Positions 43,802-52,699 of a stretch of DNA of 64,000 nucleotides are shown piece after piece. The position numbers and the translations under genes were made by a program. Source of the stretch: Paenarthrobacter sp. Its GTDB lineage: Bacteria > Actinomycetota > Actinomycetes > Actinomycetales > Micrococcaceae. Under the pieces are notes generated by a model, which ran no database searches, was not told the origin of the DNA, and saw nothing but the letters and a program-made list of their open reading frames with translations. The stretch's first letter is position 1. Every line of letters starts with the position of its first letter. The stretch covers positions 62,001-126,000 of the forward strand of contig JAPSHX010000008.1 in assembly GCA_031179305.1 (NCBI GenBank), written 5' to 3'.

Positions 43802-44598
43802 CAGCGACCGCCAGCCGCAGACGCGACCAATCGCGAGGACCAAACCCGCCCGGCCGTCGTCAGCAGGAGTCCAGCCGCAAACGTGGCAATACCCAGGAAG
43901 TTGTTCAGCAAGATCCCCAGCGGATCCACGCCCAATGACATCCCCAGGCCAAGCCCGAATATCGGGAGCCACGACAACAGGCGAACGGTAGCTTTGGGCC
44001 CTGCGAGCGCCGTCTGGCGGGCGGCTTCGGAGTCTTCCTCGGCTTCCAGCTGGGCTACGAATCGGGTGAGGAGGTCGGCTAGGGGACAGCCGCTGGTTTC
44101 GGCGATGTCCAGGCATGCTGCCAGTTCCATCCACACACGTCGTTCAGAACTTCCGCGTCGCGGATACGCCTTTGCGGCCGTGCCACGGATGGCTGCAGCA
44201 GGAGAATTTCCTACCGTTGACGCTGCCCGTGCCGCTGCCAATACTTTCAGCGACTCGTGCGACAGCCCGGCGTTGCCCTTCTGCGCTGCTGCGGCCGCGC
44301 CACCGTCCGTGTTTTGCCGTGAACCATGGACAACCCATAGCTCTTCCCACAACTTGGACGTTCCCCGCCCGCCGCGCAGGAGGGCTGCGAGCTGTTGCAC
44401 CAGCACCACAAGCGGCAGTGGCTCAATCCGCTTTCGTCGTCGTGGGCGTCCGGGCAACACCCAAACACGAGCGTTGGGACTCCGATTCCGGCCTGTCGAA
44501 TCCCCCAGGCTCGTCCGAATTCGTCTACTGCCGGCGCCATGGCCCTTGAGTTGCAGCCATGCCGCGAGTGCCGCAACAAGGACGAATGCCCCGATCAT
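43801..44598 (-). CDS. tadB: TadB-type pilus assembly membrane protein
   Basis: 265 residues: N-terminal helix, basic cytoplasmic linker, GspF-like domain (LPLVVLVQQLAALLRGGRGTSKLWEEL; ELAACLDIAETSGCPLADLLTRF) and C-terminal helices (LLSWLPIFGLGLGMSLG). Partner of TadC in the inner-membrane platform. Overlaps tadA by 4 bp. Confidence 0.9.
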   Translation of the reverse strand: MIGAFVLVAALAAWLQLKGHGAGSRRIRTSLGDSTGRNRSPNARVWVLPGRPRRRKRIEPLPLVVLVQQLAALLRGGRGTSKLWEELWVVHGSRQNTDGGAAAAAQKGNAGLSHESLKVLAAARAASTVGNSPAAAIRGTAAKAYPRRGSSERRVWMELAACLDIAETSGCPLADLLTRFVAQLEAEEDSEAARQTALAGPKATVRLLSWLPIFGLGLGMSLGVDPLGILLNNFLGIATFAAGLLLTTAGRVWSSRLVASAAGGR

Positions 44599-45842
44599 GG
44601 GCCGTCCCCGACATGAGGCAACAAATCATCATGTTGCGGATCATCGTCCACTTCAAGCGGTGCCAAGGAGAGCCGGGCGGCGAGTCCTGGCCACGCTTGT
44701 CCGTATGTCATTCCTGACCGGCTCCAGCTGAGGGCCGGCACCACTTTCTGGCCCGCACGTGTGTCGGCCACCACGCCAATGGATGCCACTTTCCGCCCCG
44801 ACGAGGTTCTGTCTACGTGAATCACGACGTCCAGGGCACTGGAGACCTGCAATCGGACGGCTTCCGCGTTCAAACCAGCCAAGGCGCCGAGGGCTACCAA
44901 TCGTGCTGGCACAGCCTCGGCAGTGTTGGCATGAATAGTGCCACCGCCGCCGGTGTGGCCGGTGTTGAGTGCGGTCAGCAGTTCGCGGACTTCAGCGCCT
45001 CGGCACTCACCTACGATCAGCCTGTCCGGCCGCATGCGCAGTGCTTGGCGGACCAACTCACCGAGCTCAAAGGCACCTCCTCCCTCGAGGTTTCCGTGGC
45101 GCGACTCGAGCGTCACTACATGTGGGTGGACAGGATTGAGTTCGGCGGCGTCCTCTATCAGCACCAATCGCTCCGCCGGATGGCTCAACCCGAGCATGGT
45201 GGAGAGCAGGGTTGTCTTTCCTGAGCCCGTGGCACCGCTGATGAGGAAACTCAGTTTGTGCCCCATGATGGCGCGGAGAACCGACTCGACGTGCTCCGAA
45301 AACATCCCGCGTTCCCTCAACTCGGTCAAGGTGAACACCTCTTCCCGGCGGATGCGGATGGACAGCAGGGTGCCTGCCGTTGATATCGGTGAGAGCACTG
45401 CGTGCACCCGGTAGCCGCCCTTGAGACGGACGTCCACGCAAGGGGAACCGTCGTCCAATCTCCTCCCCCCGGCTGAAACCAAGCGGGTGGCCAGCGATCT
45501 GATCTGCTGTTCAGTATCGAAGTGAACCAATGAACGTTCCAAGCCGTTACCGCGGTCCAACCAAACTGAATCGGGTCCGTTGACGAAGATGTCAGTGACA
45601 GAAGGATCCCGGGCGAGGTGTTGGAGGGGTCCCAACCCGTTCAGTTCCGCATTGATGGATTCCGCAGCTTCCAACGCCCCGGCAGTACCCAGTAGCCTGC
45701 CGCTCGCCTGCACAGCTGCCGCGACCGTAGACGGTGTTACGGGTCCGTTCCCTGCGAGCACGGATTCCCGCACCGTCTCAAGGAGGACAGCGTCCAGCCC
45801 ACGGCCCTGCCGACGGCGGGCTCCCTCGGCGAAGCGGCTCAT
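44595..45842 (-). CDS. tadA: TadA/CpaF pilus assembly ATPase
   Basis: 415-residue secretion ATPase. Walker A GATGSGKTTLLSTML, Asp box VLIEDAAELNP, Walker B RPDRLIVGECRGAE and His box GTIHANTAEAV are all intact, so it should power pilus extension. Overlaps the upstream TadZ-like gene by 4 bp and tadB by 4 bp. Confidence 0.95.
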   Translation of the reverse strand: MSRFAEGARRRQGRGLDAVLLETVRESVLAGNGPVTPSTVAAAVQASGRLLGTAGALEAAESINAELNGLGPLQHLARDPSVTDIFVNGPDSVWLDRGNGLERSLVHFDTEQQIRSLATRLVSAGGRRLDDGSPCVDVRLKGGYRVHAVLSPISTAGTLLSIRIRREEVFTLTELRERGMFSEHVESVLRAIMGHKLSFLISGATGSGKTTLLSTMLGLSHPAERLVLIEDAAELNPVHPHVVTLESRHGNLEGGGAFELGELVRQALRMRPDRLIVGECRGAEVRELLTALNTGHTGGGGTIHANTAEAVPARLVALGALAGLNAEAVRLQVSSALDVVIHVDRTSSGRKVASIGVVADTRAGQKVVPALSWSRSGMTYGQAWPGLAARLSLAPLEVDDDPQHDDLLPHVGDGP

Positions 45843-46996
45843 TGGTTGGCGCCCTTCAACTCCGGCACAGAGCTCAACTCCAGCACAGAGTCGGCAAAAC
45901 GGCTGATCGGCTTTCGGCGCCCAAGTTCCAGCAACCGTCCAAGTTCGGTGCCAGCCTCCACGCCGCGCACCTCAGGAAGGATGCCCAACAGCGGCAATCC
46001 CAAAGACTCGGAAATCAGCGGGGCGTCCACGAACGCGGCGCCGGTTCCACGGACCAAAAGTCCGGCGTCGATGGGTGGAAGCTCGTTGAGAACGCGCGCG
46101 GCCGCTACCGCGCATTTGAGGTGCGCCTTGCTCAGCAACAAGATCCTGTCGCAGTCCCACGCAAGCGTCCCCAGTCCTTCCCCACTGCGCCCGATGTCCA
46201 CGAGGACAAGTTCGAAGCTCCGGCGTGCGGCGTCAACCACGGCAGCTACAGCACCGGCCGTGGGGATATGGACCGGTTCCCGGTTCCCGGGCCATGAAAG
46301 GTAGGCGAACCCGCCAGCCACGGGCAGGGAGTCCCGGAACTGCGAGGGATCAATGCTTCCGCGGGTTTCGGCGAAGTCCGGCCACCGCAGGCCTGGGATC
46401 TCTTCAGCCGTCACCGCCAGTTCAAGGCCTCCACCCCAGCGGTCACCATCGATAAGCAACGTGCTGACACCATGCCCTGCCGCAGCTTGGGCCAGCCAGA
46501 TCGCGGTGGTTGTAGCCCCCGCCCCTCCACTACCGCCGATGATTCCTATGACCGTGCCCCCGGGATCTGGAGAGCCGGACATGCTGAGATGTTCAGCCAG
46601 CCAAGCGGCAGCCTCGGGAAGGACAGCTACCCGCTCAGCCCCAAGGGCGGCAGCTAAACGCCATAGCCCGTCACCTTCAGACGCTTTGCCGAGCAACACT
46701 GTGGGTGCCCTTCGCCGTGGCGGCAGTTCGCGGATATCACTGCCCACCAAGACGACGTCGGCGTTATCCCAACCATGGACGGCTTCCGTCACGTCAACGG
46801 CCGTTCGCAGGCTTCCGCCTGCCGCTGCGACTATCCGTTTGGCCTCTTCCTGAAGGTAGGGGTCCCCGGAAACCAGCAGTATCCCGACGGCGTCGCGCGG
46901 CACCCAGGATCCATCCGCGTCCCCCTGCGCTGTGCGGCTGCTGCCTTGCCCGTGGGGCTTGCTGGTTTGCCTGTGCCGACGATCTCGCTTGCTCAT
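45839..46996 (-). CDS. TadZ/Ssd-like ParA-family protein
   Basis: 385-residue protein with an N-terminal receiver-like domain and a ParA/MinD-type ATPase fold. The deviant Walker A reads IGIIGGSGGAGATTTAIW, where the conserved Lys of KGGxGKT is replaced (Ala-Gly-Ala-Thr), as in the mycobacterial Ssd protein of the same locus. TadZ proteins position the pilus machine. First gene of the leftward operon; ATG at 46996 or 47005. Divergent from the polymerase gene. Confidence 0.88.
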   Translation of the reverse strand: MSKRDRRHRQTSKPHGQGSSRTAQGDADGSWVPRDAVGILLVSGDPYLQEEAKRIVAAAGGSLRTAVDVTEAVHGWDNADVVLVGSDIRELPPRRRAPTVLLGKASEGDGLWRLAAALGAERVAVLPEAAAWLAEHLSMSGSPDPGGTVIGIIGGSGGAGATTTAIWLAQAAAGHGVSTLLIDGDRWGGGLELAVTAEEIPGLRWPDFAETRGSIDPSQFRDSLPVAGGFAYLSWPGNREPVHIPTAGAVAAVVDAARRSFELVLVDIGRSGEGLGTLAWDCDRILLLSKAHLKCAVAAARVLNELPPIDAGLLVRGTGAAFVDAPLISESLGLPLLGILPEVRGVEAGTELGRLLELGRRKPISRFADSVLELSSVPELKGANQ

Positions 46997-47133
46997 GGCA
47001 TCCACACTGGTTCAATTGGCCGGGACTATATAAGGTCTGCATGCCCTTATGTGCACAACCTGGGACGGCAGCAACTGTGGAGGAACAGTCGCGCCCCGCA
47101 CCGGGACCGGGACCAGCACCCTGCGGCACAGGG

Positions 47134-47139
47134 CAGAAT
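47134..47139 (+). promoter_or_regulatory. -10 hexamer for leaderless polymerase mRNA
   Basis: CAGAAT ends six bases before the ATG at 47146; same hexamer and spacing as at 39431. Confidence 0.45.
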
Positions 47140-47145
47140 GGACAC

Positions 47146-48837
47146 ATGTATTTGCTGCTCGCCGCCCACCAGGAAGGCGCAGCCATACAAAGGATCTCCC
47201 CCACCGGAAAAGCAACTGCAGACGCGCGTGTGGTCACCCGTGGTGAGTTGCCCGGCGTCGTGCGTGAATTTGAAGCGCAACGGCCCCGTTGGGTATGGCA
47301 TCGCGCCCAGGATTGGTATCCCGAACTGCTGACCCACGGCATGGAACTCGAGCGTTGCCACGACCTGGCGCTTTGCGGAGCCATTCTGGCCCACTCTGAA
47401 TTCACGGCACACACGGACTACGCCATGCACGCGGTCAAGCTCACGCAGGATGACGACTCAACACCGCCACGGGCTCTGATGCCCCCGCCACCGCCCGCGG
47501 ATCAGGGCGCGCTCTTCGAGGAGCTTTCGCCGACCAATTCCAAAGCGGGGCTGGCTGAACTCAGGGAGGAGTTCGCTGTCCAGCAGCACGCGATCTCTCA
47601 GGTCCCTGAGGATCACCAGCAGAAACAACGCCTACAGTTGCTGCTGGCCGCGGAGTCGGCATGCGCCATAATCGCCATCGAGATGCAGCACACCGGCGTC
47701 CCTTGGCGCGAAGAGCTCCACCAGCAGATCCTTGCCGACGTCCTTGGTCCGAGGCCGCCGCTTGGGCATCGTCCTCCGGCGCTTGAGGCTCTCTGCACCG
47801 AGCTCCGAAGTATCCTCAACTCCCCCAGCCTGAATCCGGACTCCCCGCAGGACCTCATGCGCGCCTTGCACCGGAACGGGATCGAGGTGAAAAGCACCCG
47901 TCAATGGGAGCTTCAGGAATCGAAACACCCTGCCATTCAGCCCCTGCTGGCCTATAAGAAACTTTCCCGCCTGCACACCGCCAACGGTTGGTCCTGGCTG
48001 GACGCATGGGTGCGTGACGGCCGGTTCCACCCGGAGTACGTTGTGGGTGGAGTTGTGTCCGGCCGCTGGGCTTCACGCGGTGGCGGTGCGCTTCAGATTC
48101 CGCGCAACATCCGGGCAGCGGTCCATGCGGACCCGGGCCACAAACTCATCGTCGCCGACGCCTCGCAATTGGAGCCGAGGGTCCTCGTGGCACTGGCGCA
48201 AGACACGAAAATGGCCGAGGCAGCCCGCGATAAGGACCTGTACGCGGGCATCGCAGCCCAAGGCTTTGGTGGTGACCGTGCCAAAGCAAAGATTGCTCTG
48301 CTGGGAGCCATCTATGGCGCCACAACGGGCGAGTCGGGCAGGCTCATGCCGCAGCTCACGCGTACCTATCCACGCGCCGTCGGGTTCGTGGAGCAGGCGG
48401 CTCGTGAGGGGGAAGCAGGCCGGACTGTCACCACGCGGCTGGGCAGGAGCAGCCCGCCGCCGTCGCCCGGTTGGTTGCGGAGCCAGCAGTCCACCACCGC
48501 TGAAGAACAGCGCCGCGCTGACAACCTGGCCCGGTCCAGGGGCCGTTTCACCCGCAACTTCGTGGTCCAGGGTTCGGCTGCTGAGTGGGCGGCCTGCTGG
48601 CTTGCGGAATTACGACGGCGGCTGCGGGCCTCGCGCGCCGAAGGCTCACCATCCGGGGAACTCGTCTTCTTCCTGCACGATGAAGTCATGGTTCATGCGC
48701 CCGACGACGCCGTGGACGCCTGTGTCCGGGCCATCGAAGAAGCGGCTATAGCGGCGAAGGAACTTATGTTCGGGCGGATCCCTGTGGAATTTCCGGTGAG
48801 TGTGGCGGTGGTCGATTCGTACGACAAGGCGAAGTAG
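47146..48837 (+). CDS. Stand-alone Pol I-like DNA polymerase (exonuclease-like/polymerase)
   Basis: 563-residue family A polymerase lacking the 5' nuclease of Pol I. Polymerase motif A is VADASQLEPRVLVAL, motif B DRAKAKIALLGAIYGAT (Arg, Lys and Tyr-Gly conserved), motif C FLHDEVMVHAP, so polymerase activity is plausible. The N-terminal 200 residues occupy the 3'-5' exonuclease position, but I cannot find the DxE metal motif, so proofreading is doubtful. Actinobacteria carry this type beside Pol I. Start ATG at 47146; the frame upstream to 46705 is antisense to the TadZ-like gene and is rejected. Confidence 0.88.
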   Translation: MYLLLAAHQEGAAIQRISPTGKATADARVVTRGELPGVVREFEAQRPRWVWHRAQDWYPELLTHGMELERCHDLALCGAILAHSEFTAHTDYAMHAVKLTQDDDSTPPRALMPPPPPADQGALFEELSPTNSKAGLAELREEFAVQQHAISQVPEDHQQKQRLQLLLAAESACAIIAIEMQHTGVPWREELHQQILADVLGPRPPLGHRPPALEALCTELRSILNSPSLNPDSPQDLMRALHRNGIEVKSTRQWELQESKHPAIQPLLAYKKLSRLHTANGWSWLDAWVRDGRFHPEYVVGGVVSGRWASRGGGALQIPRNIRAAVHADPGHKLIVADASQLEPRVLVALAQDTKMAEAARDKDLYAGIAAQGFGGDRAKAKIALLGAIYGATTGESGRLMPQLTRTYPRAVGFVEQAAREGEAGRTVTTRLGRSSPPPSPGWLRSQQSTTAEEQRRADNLARSRGRFTRNFVVQGSAAEWAACWLAELRRRLRASRAEGSPSGELVFFLHDEVMVHAPDDAVDACVRAIEEAAIAAKELMFGRIPVEFPVSVAVVDSYDKAK

Positions 48838-49024
48838 CCGGACCATAGCCGGAAGCCGCGGGACTATCCAGTCACATCTCGTTGTATGAGCCGGGATGAC
48901 CCGCCAGTCACGGGTACTGCAAAGTAACTTTAGTTCGTCCCCGGTTCTGGATAGTTTCACTATGTGGATAGTTTTGCTGGTCCACATCTTGTGCAAGGAA
49001 GCATCAAAAGGGGGAAGCATTTCG

Positions 49025-49225
49025 ATGGCTGGCAGGTTTGAAATTCTCAAAGACAACGACGAAGGTTACCGGTTCCGCCTGACTGCGGCCGATGGAACCG
49101 TCGTGGCCGTATCACCCATGTTCACGCACCTCGAGGGCGTAGTTGCAGGCATCAACGCGGTGCGGGAAAATGCAGCCACGGGACTAATCGTGGACCGTTC
49201 GACGACGGCCCGCAAGGCTGCCTAA
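49025..49225 (+). CDS. YegP/DUF1508 small protein
   Basis: 66 residues containing a single DUF1508 unit: AGRFEILKDNDEGYRFRLTAADGTVVAVSP, then a short helix region and a basic tail. E. coli YegP has two such units. ATG at 49025 is preceded by GGGGGAAG with 8-nt spacing; the longer frame from 48896 includes a spurious hydrophobic stretch. Function unknown. Confidence 0.8.
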   Translation: MAGRFEILKDNDEGYRFRLTAADGTVVAVSPMFTHLEGVVAGINAVRENAATGLIVDRSTTARKAA

Positions 49226-49262
49226 GAGCGCCAGCGCGCAGGACCAGTCAGGTAAGGACCCG

Positions 49263-49940
49263 TTAGAGGTCGATATCGTGCAATTTGTCCTTGTCCCAGG
49301 GAACGGTCCAGCCAAGTTCGTCAAAGAGGCCACTGAGGACCATCCCCGTGAAACCCCACACCAGCACGCCGTTCACGGTGAAACCAGGGCTGGTGTACGT
49401 ACGGCCGAACCGGGAGATAGTGGCGGTGACGCGGTTAACAGGATCCAAAAGGTCGCGCACCGGCACCCTGAAGACCTGGGCGGACTCGGCGTAGTCCACT
49501 ACGCGAACCGGCGATGGCGCATCCCACCATGCCAGGACGGGCGACACCCGGAAGTTGCTCCTGATAAGTCCCAGTTCCGGGATGACTCCAAGTACACGGA
49601 CACCACTAGAGTCCAGGCCGGTTTCTTCCACAGCTTCACGAAGGGCTGCGGCCACTACCGACTCGTCTTCCGGGTCCACGCTGCCGCCCGGGAACGCCAC
49701 TTGGCCCGGGTGGTCGTCAAGGGTGTGCGCCCGTTCGAGCAGGAGGACATCGAGGTCGGCCGGCGCTATGGGGCGTCCTGATTCGGCAGGAATGTTGTCC
49801 AGCACGCCGAAAAGCATGAGAACTGCCGCGGCCCGGTTCGTTTCCCGAGTGACGGGGAGCTTCTCCCACAGGGCCGAGTGCTGTTGCTTACCGTTTTCAA
49901 AGCGGGTGACCAGTGCGGATAGTTCCTCAAGCGCGGTCAC
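49263..49940 (-). CDS. NUDIX hydrolase, CoA pyrophosphatase type
   Basis: 225 residues. The NUDIX box is complete: GGSVDPEDESVVAAALREAVEETGL spans about 88-112, preceded by HPGQVAFPGG, the extra motif of CoA/acyl-CoA pyrophosphatases (UPF0035). Start overlaps the end of nth by 4 bp, so the two are co-translated; the nth-NUDIX pairing is common in actinobacteria. Confidence 0.9.
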   Translation of the reverse strand: MTALEELSALVTRFENGKQQHSALWEKLPVTRETNRAAAVLMLFGVLDNIPAESGRPIAPADLDVLLLERAHTLDDHPGQVAFPGGSVDPEDESVVAAALREAVEETGLDSSGVRVLGVIPELGLIRSNFRVSPVLAWWDAPSPVRVVDYAESAQVFRVPVRDLLDPVNRVTATISRFGRTYTSPGFTVNGVLVWGFTGMVLSGLFDELGWTVPWDKDKLHDIDL

Positions 49941-50731
49941 CCGGGCCTCCTTTGCGATTCCATGCGGATCTCCGCGGCCCTATGCGTCTCGGCCAGGAGC
50001 TTCTCCAGCAAAGCTTCATTGCCCGGCGCAAGCTCGTACTTCAGCAGCTTGGCTGCCTTGACGGGGTCCGTTTCGCCCTCTCCGTAGCTCGGGCAGAGGC
50101 TGGCGACCGGGCAAGCACCACAGGCCGGCTTCCTGGAATGGCAGACCCTGCGCCCGTGGAACACCACCCGGTGAGAGAGCATGGTCCAGTCCCGGGGTTC
50201 AAACAATTCCGCGACATCGAACTCGATCTTCACAGGATCATCCGAGGCCGTCCACCCGAACCGACGGGCCAGCCGACCGAAGTGCGTATCCACCGTGATC
50301 CCGGGAATACCGAATGCATTGCCCAAAACGACGTTCGCGGTCTTGCGCCCTACGCCCGGGAACGTCACCAGATCTTCAAGACGTCCCGGGACCACGCCGT
50401 CGTACTCATCCACAAGCCGTGTGCTGAGCGCCAGGACGTTCCTCGCTTTGGCCCTGAAGAAGCCCGTCGGCTGAAGTATCGTCTCCAGCTCTACGGGGTC
50501 TGCTTCAGCCATGGCGCGGGCATCCGGATAACGGGCAAAGAGGATCTTGGTGACCTGGTTGACGGCCACATCCGTGGTTTGGGCCGAGAGGACCGTGGCC
50601 ACCACCAGCTCAAAGGGGTTCCTGAAATCCAGCTCCGCATGGGCGTAGGGATACTTATCAGCGAGAACCCTGTTGATCTTGCGAGCCCGGCGTTTAAGCG
50701 CGAGCAGCGAACCAGCTTCAGCGATGGCCAC
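49937..50731 (-). CDS. nth: Endonuclease III
   Basis: 264-residue DNA glycosylase/AP lyase for oxidised pyrimidines. Helix-hairpin-helix with catalytic Lys: LVTFPGVGRKTANVV; catalytic Asp in GITVDTHFGRLARR; 4Fe-4S site C-X6-C-X2-C-X5-C in CHSRKPACGACPVASLC. A C-terminal tail of about 40 residues follows. GTG start at 50731 with AGGGA upstream. In many actinobacteria a crp gene is next to nth; none is here. Confidence 0.96.
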   Translation of the reverse strand: MAIAEAGSLLALKRRARKINRVLADKYPYAHAELDFRNPFELVVATVLSAQTTDVAVNQVTKILFARYPDARAMAEADPVELETILQPTGFFRAKARNVLALSTRLVDEYDGVVPGRLEDLVTFPGVGRKTANVVLGNAFGIPGITVDTHFGRLARRFGWTASDDPVKIEFDVAELFEPRDWTMLSHRVVFHGRRVCHSRKPACGACPVASLCPSYGEGETDPVKAAKLLKYELAPGNEALLEKLLAETHRAAEIRMESQRRPG

Positions 50732-50742
50732 GGGATCCCTGC

Positions 50743-52230
50743 TTAGCCGCGTTCGATGTTGCTGAGCTCCCGAAGAACCCCAACCTTGCCGTCGGTGTCC
50801 TGGACCAGGAATTCATGGCCCCGGTCCTCCAACGCCAGGACCCATCCGCCGGGTTCGATGGTGAAGGCCGGAGTGCCGGTGTGTTCGTCGTACGCAGTCC
50901 GGGGCTGGGCAACAGCGAACCAGAAGGCCTCATACTGGGGCGCATCGGATTCTTCCGGGCGGCTTGCTGGGTCCACGGTTGCGCCGATCGAGTCGCTGAC
51001 CCTGCGTGTGTCACCGGAGACGATGGGGGTGGCCATGGTGGCAGCCCACGGTTGCTGCGCTGCCGGCTGCGCAGCGTGCTGTGTGGTGGCTGGCTGCGCA
51101 GCGTGCTGTGTGGTGGCTGGCTGCGCAGCGTGCTGGGTAGTGGCAGATTGCGCAGCGTGCTGGGTGGTGGCTGGCTCAGACGCCGAAGCCGGGGCCGATA
51201 TCGGAGCGTCCTTCGCGCCCGACGCTCCAGCAGGCTCTCCGCTCTCAGGCGAAGACGCGGCGGGAGAAGCACCTGCACCGGACGGCGTAGGAGCGGCGGG
51301 AGTAGTGGCAACGGCACCGACTGCAGGGCTGGTTATTGCAGGGCCAGTACCCTCTGCGGGCTTGGCGTCAGCGGCATGCACGACGGCGGGGGTTTCGGTT
51401 GCGGAGGACGGTGTTGTTCCGTAGCTGGCCGGCGGAGCAAAGGGGCTGGAGCCTGCCGCAGAACCGGCATGCGGAGCGCCCGCGCCAAGAGCGCCCGCTC
51501 CGGGAGCACCAGTGGAGGCTGCGGCGGCCGCTGTACCAGAAACGTGGGCTGCCGGAGCCTGGTAACCGGGCGTCGATCCTTGAAATCCCGTGGTTGAGCC
51601 GGTTGTGGTGGACGTCTTCGTCGCTTTGGGGGCCTTCGGCGCTTTCGGGGCGGACGGCTTGCGGCTGGGCAAAGCTGCCTCGCGTGCAACAACGTGCGCC
51701 GCCGTCTCAGCACGGCCCTTGAAATCAGCCGAAAGCCACGGAAGGTGTGGAGCCAGAACCGTTGCAGCCAGCAGGCCTACAGAACCGACCAAACCCAGCA
51801 GGACGCTGCCATTGAACGAGTTGGCAATAGTGAGGAAGAACAAAGGGAAGGCGAAGGAGGCCGTGACGGACGCGAACTGGTCGACGGACAGCGAGCCCAC
51901 GCGGACGATTGTTCCCGGCTGCAGCCTGCGGGCCACGAAGAGCGCCACCACAACCAGCGGCAGGATGATGCCCAGCAACAGGAAGAACAGGTTTCCGAGG
52001 TTCCAGAGGTTATAGCGCGCCCCAAACATTGGCAGGAGCGACGCTACGAACATCAGGAGCGTGGAGCCGAAAACAGTCAGGTCCCGGATGGTGAATGGCC
52101 CGGCGACAGCGTCATACTTGGCAGCGTCGTTCTTAGCTGCAGCATTGCCACCTGCAGCGGTGGCCGTTCCAGCCGTGGTGTCCGGTCCCGTCGGCTGTGA
52201 GTCGTGCGGGCCTGGGCTCAGCTGGTTCAT
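50743..52230 (-). CDS. Membrane protein with Ala/Pro-rich tandem-repeat linker
   Basis: 495 residues. Residues about 40-160 hold four hydrophobic helices (LLMFVASLLPMFGARY, LFFLLLGIILPLVVVALFVA, FAFPLFFLTIANSFNG, LLGLVGSVGLLAATVLAP). A long disordered Ala/Pro/Ser/Thr linker (about 185-400) includes a 9-residue tandem repeat QHAAQ(P/S)ATT. A conserved-looking C-terminal domain (YEAFWFAVAQPRTAYDE to VLRELSNIERG) ends the protein. ATG start at 52230 with AAGGAG upstream. Ends 11 bp before nth, so likely one operon. Function unknown. Confidence 0.75.
   Translation of the reverse strand: MNQLSPGPHDSQPTGPDTTAGTATAAGGNAAAKNDAAKYDAVAGPFTIRDLTVFGSTLLMFVASLLPMFGARYNLWNLGNLFFLLLGIILPLVVVALFVARRLQPGTIVRVGSLSVDQFASVTASFAFPLFFLTIANSFNGSVLLGLVGSVGLLAATVLAPHLPWLSADFKGRAETAAHVVAREAALPSRKPSAPKAPKAPKATKTSTTTGSTTGFQGSTPGYQAPAAHVSGTAAAAASTGAPGAGALGAGAPHAGSAAGSSPFAPPASYGTTPSSATETPAVVHAADAKPAEGTGPAITSPAVGAVATTPAAPTPSGAGASPAASSPESGEPAGASGAKDAPISAPASASEPATTQHAAQSATTQHAAQPATTQHAAQPATTQHAAQPAAQQPWAATMATPIVSGDTRRVSDSIGATVDPASRPEESDAPQYEAFWFAVAQPRTAYDEHTGTPAFTIEPGGWVLALEDRGHEFLVQDTDGKVGVLRELSNIERG
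51067..51174. repeat. 27-bp tandem repeat inside membrane-protein gene
   Basis: Four copies with period 27 bp start at 51067, 51094, 51121 and 51148; each contains gcgcagcgtgctg. They encode four 9-residue units in the linker of the protein at 50743-52230. Copy-number change would keep the frame. Confidence 0.85.
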
Positions 52231-52699
52231 CTATTTCTCCTTCGTACGGCGGCGCCTTGGACAGTCCGGCCCGGCGAGTTCCTCGGGGATCCCGCGGAGA
52301 ACCGGACACGCCAGAAGTGCGTCCCAAGACTCCTTCAGCCTATGCCACCCCACTGACAGGGTTCTAGCTGAAAACGGTCATCCAGCTTCGCCCACAGCAA
52401 ACTCCAAGGTTCCTTACAGAGAGAAGCCAACACTTGCTGCGCCGGCAGCGGCGGGCGGGGTCGCCGTCGTCGTCATGTAAACGGTTCCCGACCACTCCAC
52501 CAGCCATTCGTCGCTAAATTCGCGCCGCTCACTGCCGCATTTGTGACGACGCACACGCTGGACTTCTCAAAGCGATAGTGTTGATGCCGGACAGCACTCT
52601 GCGGACCCTTGAGGAACGCGCCTGACGCCGACGACGGCCCGGGCGGGAACCTCACGGCAGGATCCGCGCAGCAAAGATCGATGAATGATGAGGTTCACC
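52231..52699. other. Intergenic region between divergent membrane-protein and acs genes
   Basis: 469 bp with no gene I can support. The first 15 bp upstream of 52230 carry the ribosome binding site of the leftward gene. A weak half-match to a CRP/GlxR site (TGTGACGACGCACACG, 52542-52557) lies 143 bp upstream of acs. No clear promoter, RNA gene or repeat seen; a long acs leader is possible. Confidence 0.5.

Noticed and set aside
46705..47145. Possible N-terminal extension of the Pol I-like protein
   Set aside because: The stretch is antisense to the TadZ-like gene and reads as low-complexity Arg/Pro; the ATG at 47146 gives the normal N-terminus and has a -10 hexamer upstream.
51067..51174. 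CRISPR-like repeat array
   Set aside because: The period is 27 bp with no unique spacers; it is a coding tandem repeat.
52542..52557. CRP/GlxR site upstream of acs
   Set aside because: Only one half matches well (TGTGA); the other half (ACACG) differs at two of five positions, so I list it only as a weak hint.
52473..52655. 60-codon minus-strand frame in the acs upstream region
   Set aside because: No ribosome binding site, no recognisable protein pattern and composition like its surroundings.
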